From positions 28,391-92,390 of the forward strand of contig CAKASQ030000005.1 in assembly GCA_916988195.3 (NCBI GenBank): a stretch of 64,000 bases of DNA, read 5' to 3'. Of this stretch, positions 26,312 to 35,322 are shown piece by piece. The notes beneath the pieces are model-generated. The model was not told where the DNA came from. It saw only the letters and a program-made list of their open reading frames with translations, and did no database searches. The stretch's first letter is position 1. Every line of letters begins with the position of its first letter. Position numbers and translations under genes: made by a program. The stretch comes from Oscillospiraceae bacterium (GTDB lineage Bacteria; Bacillota; Clostridia; Oscillospirales; Oscillospiraceae).

Positions 26312-26506
26312 GGTACAATACATATATTCTGGTCGGGCTGATTCCAAATCCACATTCTTGGCAGCCCGATAACAAAAAAGGAGGGTAAAACCAAACTCCG
26401 GGAGACTCCCGGTGCGGCATTGTGGAGACATGCCGTAATACGTTCGCCAAGCCCGGCGTTCGTGAGAGTGCGCATTGCGGAGGCAGCGCAGTCAGAGTCA
26501 GAAACT
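26312..26506 (+). promoter_or_regulatory. msmK upstream region: -10 box and structured leader
   Basis: A -10 TACAAT (26312-26317) is followed by about 180 nt of leader. Hairpins seen include TCGGGCTG with CAGCCCGA around an inner CCAA/TTGG stem, CCGGGAGACTCCCGG, CGGCAT with ATGCCG, and TGCGC with GCGCA. GGAGGG at about 26381 is over 100 nt before the ATG and has no start codon nearby. No riboswitch class was recognised. Confidence 0.5.
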
Positions 26507-27694
<1,188 letters not shown>

Positions 27695-27717
27695 GCTTTT
27701 TGATTTTGCATATACCG

Positions 27718-27747
27718 GGAGCCGCGGGCAAAGCCCGCGGCTCCTTT
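27718..27747 (+). terminator. Terminator after msmK
   Basis: A 12-bp stem GGAGCCGCGGGC with its complement around AAA, followed by a short T-run (TTTCG). Confidence 0.8.
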
Positions 27748-27802
27748 CGCTGCGAAAGCTTCTTGTTTTTAAAAATTGACTGAAAAAATACGGCTTTTCC
27801 GG

Positions 27803-27831
27803 TTGACATTCTTTTAAAAAGCCGATATAAT
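27803..27831 (+). promoter_or_regulatory. Promoter of rpsF-ssb-rpsR
   Basis: Perfect consensus: TTGACA (27803-27808), 17-bp spacer, TATAAT (27826-27831). The gap to rpsF is about 78 bp. Confidence 0.93.
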
Positions 27832-27909
27832 AATCCAGCTTGCGTAATGCAGGCGATCCTTGCCGCAGAGGGATTCTGCGGCCATAAGTCCAAAAGGAGG
27901 TGCAACATC

Positions 27910-28206
27910 ATGGCAAAGCTTTCCGCAAAGTATGAGATCCTCTATATCATCGATCCCGCGCAGGGTGAAGAGGGTATCGCGGCTCTCGTGGAAAAATTCA
28001 AGGGCATCGTGGAAAACCACGGCACGCTCACCAGTGTTGACGAGTGGGGCAAGAGACATCTGGCCTATCCCATCAACGACCTGACCGAAGGCTACTACGT
28101 CTACATGACCTGTGACGTCACGCCCGACATGCCCGCAGAGCTCGATCGTGTCTTCAAGATCACCGACGGCATTCTGCGCTCGATCATCGTGGCTGTCGAA
28201 GAGTAA
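27910..28206 (+). CDS. rpsF: 30S ribosomal protein S6
   Basis: 98 aa from ATG 27910 (AAAAGGAGGTG upstream). S6 features: KYEILYIIDPA, WGKRHLAYPINDLTEGYYVY and VFKITDGILRSIIV. S6 binds 16S rRNA with S18. First gene of the conserved rpsF-ssb-rpsR operon. Confidence 0.98.
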   Translation: MAKLSAKYEILYIIDPAQGEEGIAALVEKFKGIVENHGTLTSVDEWGKRHLAYPINDLTEGYYVYMTCDVTPDMPAELDRVFKITDGILRSIIVAVEE

Positions 28207-28217
28207 GGAGGCTATTC

Positions 28218-28676
28218 ATGCTGAACCAAATCGTTCTCATGGGTCGTCTTACCCGTGACCCCGAGCTGCGCCGGACCGGCAGCGGCGTGGCGGTCGCGTC
28301 CTTTACGCTCGCTGTCGACCGCGATTTTGCGGCCCAGGGCGCGGAAAAGGAAACGGATTTTGTCGATATCGTCGCATGGCGCAACACGGCGGAATTTGTC
28401 AGCCGCTTTTTCACCAAGGGCCGTATGGCTGTGGTGACCGGCCGGCTCCAGATCCGCAACTGGACAGACAAAGAGGGCAATAAGCGCCGCTCGGCAGAGG
28501 TCGTTGCAGACAATGTCTACTTCGGCGACTCCAAGCGCGATGGCGCGGCCCCCGGCGGCTTCGACCAGACGCCGTCTTACCCGCAGGCGCCTGCCTATCA
28601 GGCTCCGGCCAGCCCTGCGCCCAGCGCGTCCGGTTTCTCCATGCTCGAGGACGACGATTCCGAGCTCCCGTTCTGA
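28218..28676 (+). CDS. ssb: Single-stranded DNA-binding protein
   Basis: 152 aa. The OB fold (MLNQIVLMGRLTRDPELRRT, FVDIVAWRNTAEFV, GRLQIRNWTDKEG) is followed by a Pro/Ala-rich linker and the acidic tip DDDSELPF, which recruits repair and replication proteins. It lies between rpsF and rpsR, 11 bp after rpsF. Confidence 0.97.
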   Translation: MLNQIVLMGRLTRDPELRRTGSGVAVASFTLAVDRDFAAQGAEKETDFVDIVAWRNTAEFVSRFFTKGRMAVVTGRLQIRNWTDKEGNKRRSAEVVADNVYFGDSKRDGAAPGGFDQTPSYPQAPAYQAPASPAPSASGFSMLEDDDSELPF

Positions 28677-28727
28677 TCGGGTTTTTCCCAACGAATGTTT
28701 CCACAAGACAAGATAGGAGGATAAATT

Positions 28728-28967
28728 ATGGCAATGGCTAATGATCGTGTCCATCCTCGCAAGCGCAAGAAGGTTTGCTCGTTCTGCGTCGACAAGGTTG
28801 CCCACATCGATTTCAAAGACACTGCGAAACTCCGCCGTTACCTGTCTGAGCGCGGCAAGATCCTGCCCCGCCGTACGACTGGTACCTGCGCTGCGCATCA
28901 GCGTCAGCTGACGGTCGCCATCAAGCGCGCCCGCCACATCGCCCTGCTGCCGTACGTAGCAGAATAA
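28728..28967 (+). CDS. rpsR: 30S ribosomal protein S18
   Basis: 79 aa. [39 protein letters not shown] and [13 protein letters not shown] are S18 signatures. The Cys residues (CSFC, TGTC) match the zinc-type C+ form of S18. Last gene of the operon, followed by a strong terminator. Confidence 0.98.
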   Translation: MAMANDRVHPRKRKKVCSFCVDKVAHIDFKDTAKLRRYLSERGKILPRRTTGTCAAHQRQLTVAIKRARHIALLPYVAE

Positions 28968-28970
28968 AAA

Positions 28971-29011
28971 CGTAAAAAAATTCCGTCCGCATTGGACGGA
29001 ATTTTTTTACG
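28971..29011 (+). terminator. Intrinsic terminator after rpsR
   Basis: An 18-bp perfect stem, CGTAAAAAAATTCCGTCC and its complement, with a GCATT loop; U-tract within the 3' arm. Confidence 0.93.
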
Positions 29012-29014
29012 TTT

Positions 29015-29183
29015 GGCAAAAGCAGGGGCTTTTGCCGAGGGGGATCGCAGCCCGACTGCGCGCATAATTTTTGTCCCTGTGGGACAAAAATTCTACACTT
29101 GCGGGCTGAGAAGTATTTTTCCGGTCGGCGGAGCCGCCGGATAAAATGGATTTACATTTTATTTTGCGCCTGCGGGCGCAAAA
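29015..29183. repeat. Array of five adjacent hairpins between rpsR and rlmH
   Basis: In order: GGCAAAAGC/GCTTTTGCC (29015-29036); CAGCCCG/CGGGCTG (29048-29054, 29102-29108) enclosing AATTTTTGTCCC/GGGACAAAAATT (29066-29092); CGGCGG/CCGCCG (29126-29139); ATAAAATG/CATTTTAT (29141-29162); TTTTGCGCC/GGCGCAAAA (29162-29183). None has a proper U-tract. The ATCGCAGCCCG block (29044-29054) with an ATTTTTG hairpin recurs near 6978-7022. Confidence 0.75.
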
Positions 29184-29209
29184 CTCTGCGAGGCTTTTGG
29201 AGGGTGCGT

Positions 29210-29692
29210 ATGTTCTCGATGACGCTCATTTGTATGGGGAAACTGAAGGAGAAGTTTTATATACAGGCTTCGGAGGAATATAAGAAGCGGCTGGGGGCAT
29301 TTTGTGATTTTACGCTCCTGGAATTGCCGGAGATTCGGCTGCCGGAGAATCCGAATGAGACACAGATTTTGCAGGGGTTGGCGAAGGAAGCGGAGATCAT
29401 CCGTGCGAAGGTTCCGAAGGGGAGCTGGCTCTGCATTTTTGCCCCGGAGGGGAAGATGCTCTCTTCCGAGGAGCTCGCGGGAAAGCTCTCGGAGCTCAAA
29501 AAGAGCGGTAAGTCGAGCGTGTGCTTTCTCATTGGGTCGTCCTTCGGCGTGGATGCGGGACTCAAAAAGCAGGCCGACCTCCTTCTCTCCATGAGCCGCA
29601 TGACGTTTCCGCACCATCTTGCGCGCGTGATGGCGCTTGAGCAGCTCTACCGCGCAGAGGCCATTCAGGCGGGGACAAAATATCACAAATAG
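29210..29692 (+). CDS. rlmH: 23S rRNA (pseudouridine1915-N3)-methyltransferase RlmH
   Basis: 160 aa. The SPOUT-fold signatures are visible: CMGKLKEKFYIQASEEY, LCIFAPEGKMLSSEELA, VCFLIGSSFGVD and the C-terminal MTFPHHLARVMALEQLYRA with terminal TKYHK. RlmH methylates Psi1915 in 23S rRNA helix 69. GGAGGGTG precedes the ATG. Confidence 0.96.
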   Translation: MFSMTLICMGKLKEKFYIQASEEYKKRLGAFCDFTLLELPEIRLPENPNETQILQGLAKEAEIIRAKVPKGSWLCIFAPEGKMLSSEELAGKLSELKKSGKSSVCFLIGSSFGVDAGLKKQADLLLSMSRMTFPHHLARVMALEQLYRAEAIQAGTKYHK

Positions 29693-29697
29693 CGCTG

Positions 29698-29733
29698 GCG
29701 GGCACGGAACAATCGGTGTTCGCCCGCTTTTTG
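29698..29733 (+). terminator. Intrinsic terminator after rlmH
   Basis: GCGGGC (29698-29703) pairs with GCCCGC (29722-29727), with inner AAC/GTT pairing, followed by TTTTT. Confidence 0.8.
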
Positions 29734-29757
29734 TTCCGGCTTTCCATACAATGTATC

Positions 29758-29786
29758 TTGTCAAAGTATCCGTTATCCGTTAAAAT
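29758..29786 (+). promoter_or_regulatory. Promoter of the DUF1576 gene
   Basis: -35 TTGTCA (29758-29763), 17-bp spacer, -10 TAAAAT (29781-29786). Confidence 0.7.
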
Positions 29787-29857
29787 AAATCCATCTACTG
29801 TGAAGAACTGTTCAGCCCGTGCTGGATTGACCGAATTTTCTGGAAAAGGATGCTAGT

Positions 29858-31135
29858 ATGAAAGACAAGACCGCTTCTTCCCGATCGGACAAGCAGAGCC
29901 CTGTTCTGCGTGGGGTATTGCCTGCGCTGTGCGTGGTGCTGGCTGTGTTTGCCTTTGCCGTGCAGCCGCCTGCGGAGCTGTTCCGAGGCTTCTGGAGGAT
30001 TCTCATCTCCGACGCAGGACTCATCACAGACCCTGCGGTTACCGGCGGTGCGGGCGCGGCGCTTTTGAACGCTGCTTTGGTGCTGGCGCTGAGCACGGCG
30101 CTGGTCTATGGCATGCACCTTCCCGTAACGGGCCTGACGTTTGCGTGCCTTTTTATGATGGCGGGCTTCAGCCTGCTCGGAAAAAACATCTTGAATATTC
30201 TGCCTGTGCTCCTCGGCGGCTGGCTGTACGCGCGGTTTCAGGGCGAGCCTTTCTCCAAATACGTCTATCAGACGCTGTTTGCTACGTGTTTGTCGCCGCT
30301 TGTGAGCTTCTGGCTCGTGCATCTGCCGGGCGCGTGGCGCTTTGCCGCGATGCTGGGAAGCGGCGTGGCCATCGGCTTTTTCGTCCCGCCTGTCGCGGGG
30401 TACACCGTCCGGATTCATCAGGGCTTCGATTTATACAACGTCGGCTTTGCCGCGGGCTTCATCGGCCTTGGCATTGCGAGCATCTGCAAGGGGCTGGGCG
30501 TGGAATTCGTCACGGAGCTCCGTTGGGGCACGCAGGACCACGTGGTATTTTTGTGGCTGCTGCGCGTGATTCTTTTGGGACTGTTTCTCGCGGGCGTGTA
30601 CCTCGGATGCAGGAAACCAAAGGATTACCGGCCGCTGCTGCGCCATTCCGGCCGTTCGGTCGCGGATTTTATCCTGATGGACGGCGCGGCGCCCACGCTT
30701 GTGAACATGGCGCTCACGGGGCTCATCGGGCATGTATATCTGTTGGCGCTTTCTCCGTTTGGTGTGCGGCTCAATGGCCCGCTTGTCTGCTGCGTGCTGA
30801 GCATGACGGGTTTTGCCGCGTTCGGTAAGCACCCCAAAAACGTGCTTCCCGTGATGGCAGGCGCGGTGCTGGCAAAGAGCCTTCTTGTCGCCGTGCCGCT
30901 GACTGCGCCGGGGTCGCTGCTTGCGGTGCTGTTTTGCACGGGGCTTGCGCCGATCGCCGGTCAATTTGGTGTTTTCTGGGGCATGGTCGCGGGATTTTTG
31001 CACATGACCATCGTCCAGAACACCTCCATCTTGCATGGCGGCATGAACCTCTACAATAACGGCTTTGCGGCGGGCCTTGTGTGCGTGCTGCTGCTGCCGA
31101 TCATCGAAGCTTTCCAAAACCGCTCGAAGGAGTAA
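29858..31135 (+). CDS. DUF1576 family membrane protein
   Basis: 425 aa, about ten to twelve predicted membrane segments in two similar halves. Paired motifs GFDLYNVGFAAGFIGLG and GGMNLYNNGFAAGLVC occur near the end of each half, suggesting an internal duplication as in many transporters. It matches DUF1576 proteins, whose function is unknown. AAAGGATG precedes the ATG. The next gene follows by 12 bp and is probably co-transcribed. Confidence 0.88.
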   Translation: MKDKTASSRSDKQSPVLRGVLPALCVVLAVFAFAVQPPAELFRGFWRILISDAGLITDPAVTGGAGAALLNAALVLALSTALVYGMHLPVTGLTFACLFMMAGFSLLGKNILNILPVLLGGWLYARFQGEPFSKYVYQTLFATCLSPLVSFWLVHLPGAWRFAAMLGSGVAIGFFVPPVAGYTVRIHQGFDLYNVGFAAGFIGLGIASICKGLGVEFVTELRWGTQDHVVFLWLLRVILLGLFLAGVYLGCRKPKDYRPLLRHSGRSVADFILMDGAAPTLVNMALTGLIGHVYLLALSPFGVRLNGPLVCCVLSMTGFAAFGKHPKNVLPVMAGAVLAKSLLVAVPLTAPGSLLAVLFCTGLAPIAGQFGVFWGMVAGFLHMTIVQNTSILHGGMNLYNNGFAAGLVCVLLLPIIEAFQNRSKE

Positions 31136-31147
31136 CAAGGAGTACCT

Positions 31148-31510
31148 ATGAAACAACGACATCCGCAGGCCCGGCAGAAGATGAGCCGGGTCATCGACGA
31201 AATCGGAGCCGCTCTCTTTGCCTGCGGCGCGACGGAGGTGTCCCTCCGATTAAAAAAAGAACCGGAAGGACTGCGCCTTCTGGTTCAGGGAGATTATCTT
31301 CCGGTCAACCGCCCGAAGCTCGAGCGGCTGGGAAAGCTCCTGCAGCCTGAGATTCGCGACCCGGCCTTGGCAGAAACCTTCTGGGAGCTTGCCGGGGCGG
31401 ACCTGGCGGATGACACGTCGGAGCTTGCCCTTGTGGGGCAGATTTTAGACGACGCGCGCGTCGTGCTGGGCGAGCAGAGCGTCGAAATGGAGCTGTTCGT
31501 CGCCCGTTGA
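31148..31510 (+). CDS. Hypothetical protein, 120 aa, downstream of DUF1576
   Basis: 120 aa, soluble, family not recognised. Visible segments: MSRVIDEIGAALFACGATEV, LRLLVQGDYLPVNRPKLERL and ALVGQILDDARVVLGEQ. The LRLLVQGDYLPV stretch could be a sensor-like beta strand, which is speculation. Good ribosome site (CAAGGAG) and operon position behind a DUF1576 membrane protein support expression. Its 3' end overlaps the convergent pseudouridine synthase gene by 66 bp. Confidence 0.75.
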   Translation: MKQRHPQARQKMSRVIDEIGAALFACGATEVSLRLKKEPEGLRLLVQGDYLPVNRPKLERLGKLLQPEIRDPALAETFWELAGADLADDTSELALVGQILDDARVVLGEQSVEMELFVAR

Positions 31511-32371
31511 GACGGCCTTTCGCGTAGAGATGATAAGCGGCTGACCTGTCACGGGGTGCGGAAGCTCTAATTTCGCCGCGCAAAGCTGCTGCGTAAACAG
31601 GCCGCGCGCGCAGGAAAACAGCATCGACGCGGGCGACGCGTACTGCGGGTCTCCCAGGATCGGAAAGCCCGCCATCTTGCAGTGCAGCCGCAGCTGGTGC
31701 GTCCGACCGGTCACGGGGGTGAGCGCGAGAACGCTCGTGATTCCGTCCGTTTGCAGAACGCGGTACCGGCTCACGGCGCGCTTTCCGCGCGGGTCGACGA
31801 TGCGGAGCAGGCTCCCGTTTCCGATTTTGTAGATGGGAAGCGAAATTTCGCCCGCACGCTCCTTCGGGCAGCCATAGACGGCGGCCAGATATGTTTTGTG
31901 GATTTGCCCGTCCTTCATCATCTGGCAGAGCTTTGCGTGGATATGCGCGTTTTTGGCCAGCAGCACCACGCCGAACGTGTCTCGGTCGAGGCGCGTCACA
32001 GGATGAATGCCGCAGGGCTGGTTCGTTTCGGCGTAGTAGCCGAGCAGCGCGTTTGCGAGCGTCCCGTCGTTTTTTCTGGGCGACGGATGGACGAGCTGCC
32101 CGGCGGGCTTATCGAGCGCGATCAGGCTCTCGTCCTCATAGAGAATATCGATCGGAAGCGTCTGGGGGAGAAATCCCTCGGGCGCTTCTTCGATTTTTAC
32201 GGTGATTTTCTGCCCCGGCAGCACGCGCGCGTCGGTGTGGACAGGGACGCCGTCGAGGAAAAACACATTCTGCCATTTGAGCCGCTTGACAAGGCCGGAC
32301 GAGAGCGCCAGCTCGCCCCGCAGAAACGTCAAAAGCTTTCCCTCGCGCTCTGCCACATGCGAAAGCACCAT
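31445..32371 (-). CDS. RluA family pseudouridine synthase
   Basis: 308 aa. An N-terminal S4-like domain (REGKLLTFLRGELALSSGLV) precedes the catalytic domain with HPVTRLDRDTFGVVLLAKN, carrying the catalytic Asp of RluA-type enzymes, and VTGRTHQLRLHCKMAGFPI. It isomerises uridines in rRNA or tRNA; which positions cannot be decided. AAAGGAGG precedes the ATG. A second, shorter paralogue lies at 49272-49931. Confidence 0.94.
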   Translation of the reverse strand: MVLSHVAEREGKLLTFLRGELALSSGLVKRLKWQNVFFLDGVPVHTDARVLPGQKITVKIEEAPEGFLPQTLPIDILYEDESLIALDKPAGQLVHPSPRKNDGTLANALLGYYAETNQPCGIHPVTRLDRDTFGVVLLAKNAHIHAKLCQMMKDGQIHKTYLAAVYGCPKERAGEISLPIYKIGNGSLLRIVDPRGKRAVSRYRVLQTDGITSVLALTPVTGRTHQLRLHCKMAGFPILGDPQYASPASMLFSCARGLFTQQLCAAKLELPHPVTGQPLIISTRKAVSTGDEQLHFDALLAQHDARVV

Positions 32372-32432
32372 CGCGCCCGCCTCCTTTCAGAAATTCTCCC
32401 CTATCATACCGCAAAGAAGCCAAAGCTGCAAG

Positions 32433-33539
32433 CTAATTCGCACGTTCCGGCTTTCCGGCGCGGGAAGACGCGTTCTGCCCCTCCGGCGTTTTTTCCATGA
32501 GCGCCCGGTAGATCTGGCAGCAGAAGACGGAAAGCAGCGGAAACACGATCATCCCCGCCACGCCCATCACGCGGTAGCCGACATATAGCGCCGCCAGCGT
32601 CACTGCGGGCGGAAGCCCGATCTGCCCGCCAAGAAGCCGCGGCTCTAAAGCCTGCCGGGTAAGCGCCGCCGCTGCGTATAAAAGAAGAAACCCCACGCCG
32701 CACCGCGCGTTTCCCCGGACAAACTCCAAAAGACTCCATGGAAGCAGCACCGTCCCCGTCCCGAAGACCGGCAGCGCGTCAATAAACGTCGTTAGCAGCG
32801 CGAACAAAAGCGCGTAATCGACCCCCAGCAGCAAAAAGCCCGCCGTCAGAATCAGAAACGTCACGCCCATGAGCTTTCCCTGCGCCCGCAGCCACGCGCC
32901 AAGCGTGGACGACAGATGCGTCCTTGCAAACGAAAGTTTTTCCTGCCAGCTCTTTGGCACATGGCGGCGGTAAGCTCCGGTCAGATCGTCGAATTCCGCC
33001 GTGAGCATGAAGCTCGATAAAAGCGCCGTCACCGCGCCGAGCACCAGATCCGGAAGCTTTCCCAGAAAGCCGGACGCGAGCGTAAAAAGCCGTTCATAGA
33101 GCTTTGCGCCAAATCCCGCGCCGCTTTCAAAAAAGCTCGTAAGTCCCGCGCGAAGGCCGGAACCCACGCCGTCCGGAAATTTGTCCGCGATGGCGTAGAG
33201 TCTGTCCTGCAAGGCCTTTGCGGGCTCTTCCAGCCGCCCGGCCAGCTCCGGCAGCTGATGTAAAAAACCGCCGACCTCCCGGCAAAGGAGCCGGCACAAA
33301 AGAAAAAGCCCCGTCCCCGCCAGCGCGTAAATTGCCAGCACGCACAAAAATGCGGCGAGCCCCCGGGGGAGCTTCGTCCGGCACTCCAGCATGGATACCG
33401 GCTTTCTTGCCATCGCCGCCACCGCCAGACCAATGAACAGCGGCAGCAGCAGCGGGAACAGAACCGCCGCAAACAGCCACAGCCCGCCCGCCGCACAGAC
33501 GGCAATCAGCACGATCGTTCCAAGCTTTCTTGCGCGCAT
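32433..33539 (-). CDS. AI-2E family transporter, YtvI-like sporulation protein
   Basis: 368 aa with eight predicted membrane segments: paired N-terminal helices, a long soluble loop (about 90-150) and a C-terminal helix bundle. LLTTFIDALPVFGTGTVLLPW is the AI-2E/PerM family signature. The closest named relative is YtvI, a membrane protein of the sporulation regulon. That implies, but does not prove, a spore former. AAAGGAGG precedes the ATG. It is divergent from the ACT-domain gene. Confidence 0.88.
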   Translation of the reverse strand: MRARKLGTIVLIAVCAAGGLWLFAAVLFPLLLPLFIGLAVAAMARKPVSMLECRTKLPRGLAAFLCVLAIYALAGTGLFLLCRLLCREVGGFLHQLPELAGRLEEPAKALQDRLYAIADKFPDGVGSGLRAGLTSFFESGAGFGAKLYERLFTLASGFLGKLPDLVLGAVTALLSSFMLTAEFDDLTGAYRRHVPKSWQEKLSFARTHLSSTLGAWLRAQGKLMGVTFLILTAGFLLLGVDYALLFALLTTFIDALPVFGTGTVLLPWSLLEFVRGNARCGVGFLLLYAAAALTRQALEPRLLGGQIGLPPAVTLAALYVGYRVMGVAGMIVFPLLSVFCCQIYRALMEKTPEGQNASSRAGKPERAN

Positions 33540-33580
33540 ACGGGAGGCCTCCTTTCTTGTAATTTTTTCTGAAAATGCTC

Positions 33581-33609
33581 TTGCATTTTTGTGAAGTGTG
33601 TTGTATAGT
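33581..33609 (+). promoter_or_regulatory. Promoter of the ACT/adh/hom/lysC operon
   Basis: -35 TTGCAT (33581-33586), 17-bp spacer, -10 TATAGT (33604-33609). Confidence 0.75.
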
Positions 33610-33663
33610 GGTCACATCAAACGGACATATGATTTCTTAGCAAAGACAAACGAGGTGAACAGC

Positions 33664-34104
33664 ATGGAAAAAGCTCCAAAATACTTCATTGTGGATTCCT
33701 CCGCTCTGCCTGAAATTTTCCGCAAGGTCGCAGAGGCCAAGCGCATGCTCGAGACGGGCGAGACGGATAAGGTCAATGTCGCGACAAAGGCCGTCGGCAT
33801 CAGCCGCAGTGCGTTTTATAAGTACCGCGACTGCATCTCTCCGTTCCAGAACATGATGGCGGGACGAATCATTACCTTCCAGATGGTTCTGAAGGACAAG
33901 GCGGGCGTTCTGTCCTCGATATTATCTATTTTTGCCAATTGCGGCGCAAATATACTGACGATCAACCAGTCGATCCCAACCGGCGGCAAGGCCATGGTCA
34001 CGATTTCGGCCGAAACGGGCGCGTTGAACTGTCCGATCGAGGAGCTCACGCACGTGCTGGCCGAAACGCGCGGCGTGGTGCGTGCCGAGGCGGTCGCGGG
34101 TTAA
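33664..34104 (+). CDS. ACT domain-containing protein (UPF0735/PheB-like)
   Basis: 146 aa from ATG 33664 (GAGGTG upstream). An N-terminal helix-turn-helix-like part (KVNVATKAVGISRSAFYKYR) is joined to a C-terminal ACT domain (ITFQMVLKDKAGVLSSILS, then ANILTINQSIPTGG). ACT domains bind amino acids. With hom and lysC downstream, it is a candidate amino-acid-responsive regulator of the operon; this is inference from context. Confidence 0.9.
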   Translation: MEKAPKYFIVDSSALPEIFRKVAEAKRMLETGETDKVNVATKAVGISRSAFYKYRDCISPFQNMMAGRIITFQMVLKDKAGVLSSILSIFANCGANILTINQSIPTGGKAMVTISAETGALNCPIEELTHVLAETRGVVRAEAVAG

Positions 34105-34119
34105 AAAGGAGAAGAGAAT

Positions 34120-35310
34120 ATGAAGTCATTTGAATACTGCGTTCCGACCCGGGTGGTCTTTGGAACGGACAGCCTCGATAGGCTCCCGGCGCAGTTGGAA
34201 AAAAGCAAGGCTTCGCGCGTGCTGGTGGTCTACGGCGGGCAAAGCGCGAAGAAAAGCGGGCTTCTGGATAAGGTCCTTGCGCTGCTGGACGGCGCAGGCA
34301 TTTCCCATCAGGAGCTTGGCGGCGTGCAGCCGAACCCGCATCTCGGCCTTGCGCGCGAGGGCGTGAAAAAGGCCATCGCCATGGACGCGCAGCTGATACT
34401 CGCCATTGGCGGCGGCAGCGTCATCGACACGGCCAAGGCCATTGCCCACGGCAAGGCAAACCCCGAGATTGACATCTGGGAGTTCTGGCTCGGAAAGAAA
34501 AAGGTCGAGAAATCAACGCCCGTTGGCGTCATCTTAACGATCCCGGCCTCCGGCAGCGAGACGAGCGACTCTGCTGTGCTGACCGACGAGACCATTTTGC
34601 AGAAGCGCGGCCTGAACACAGAGTTCAACCGCCCGGCCTTTGCCATCATGGACCCGGCGCTTGCTGCGACCCTTCCCCGGCGGCAGGTGGCCTGCGGCGT
34701 GACCGATATCATGATGCACACGCTTGAGCGCTACTTTAACCCGATTCAAGGGAACGAAACGACCATGCAGCTGGCAGAAGCCGTGCTTCGCGTCGTGATC
34801 GCAAACGGTTCCGCCGTGATCGCGGACGCGGGAAATCTGGACGCGATGAGCGAGATTATGTGGTGCGGCAGTCTGTCTCACAATGGGCTCACCGGCCTTG
34901 GCGGCGCGAAGGGCTTGTCGGTCCATCCCGTGAGCTTCGCGCTGAGCGAGAAGTACGATATTATTCACGGCGAGGCGCTTTCTGCCCTCTGGTGCAGCTG
35001 GGCGCGCTATGTCTGCAAGGCCAATGAAGACAATTATAAGCTCTTCGCCCGCTACGCGCGGAACGTCTGGGACATCGCAGAGCCCGACGTCAAAAAGGCC
35101 GCGAACGCCGGAATTGACGCATCGGAGGCGTATTTCAAGAGCCTTGGCATGCCGGTTTCGATCGGCGAGCTCTCCTGCGGCGTGCAGGATGAGGCCGGGA
35201 TCGAAGACCTGGCCGCCAGAGTCAGCTACCACGGTACACGCCGCGTCGGCACGCTCGTCAGCTTAGACCATGAGGCGCTGCGCGAGATTTTCGCGATGGC
35301 GAACCATTAA
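34120..35310 (+). CDS. Iron-containing alcohol dehydrogenase (butanol dehydrogenase-like)
   Basis: 396 aa of the group III Fe-ADH family. The N-terminal nucleotide-binding half has the GGGSVIDTAKAIA motif. Metal ligands are likely in GVTDIMMHTLERYFN (Asp and His), GLSVHPVSFALSEKYD and IIHGEALSALW. Typical activity is NAD(P)H-dependent reduction of aldehydes such as butyraldehyde. Placement inside the aspartate-family operon is unusual; it could reduce aspartate semialdehyde-related or unrelated aldehydes, which is not decided by sequence. Confidence 0.93.
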   Translation: MKSFEYCVPTRVVFGTDSLDRLPAQLEKSKASRVLVVYGGQSAKKSGLLDKVLALLDGAGISHQELGGVQPNPHLGLAREGVKKAIAMDAQLILAIGGGSVIDTAKAIAHGKANPEIDIWEFWLGKKKVEKSTPVGVILTIPASGSETSDSAVLTDETILQKRGLNTEFNRPAFAIMDPALAATLPRRQVACGVTDIMMHTLERYFNPIQGNETTMQLAEAVLRVVIANGSAVIADAGNLDAMSEIMWCGSLSHNGLTGLGGAKGLSVHPVSFALSEKYDIIHGEALSALWCSWARYVCKANEDNYKLFARYARNVWDIAEPDVKKAANAGIDASEAYFKSLGMPVSIGELSCGVQDEAGIEDLAARVSYHGTRRVGTLVSLDHEALREIFAMANH

Positions 35311-35322
35311 AAGGAGAATCCA

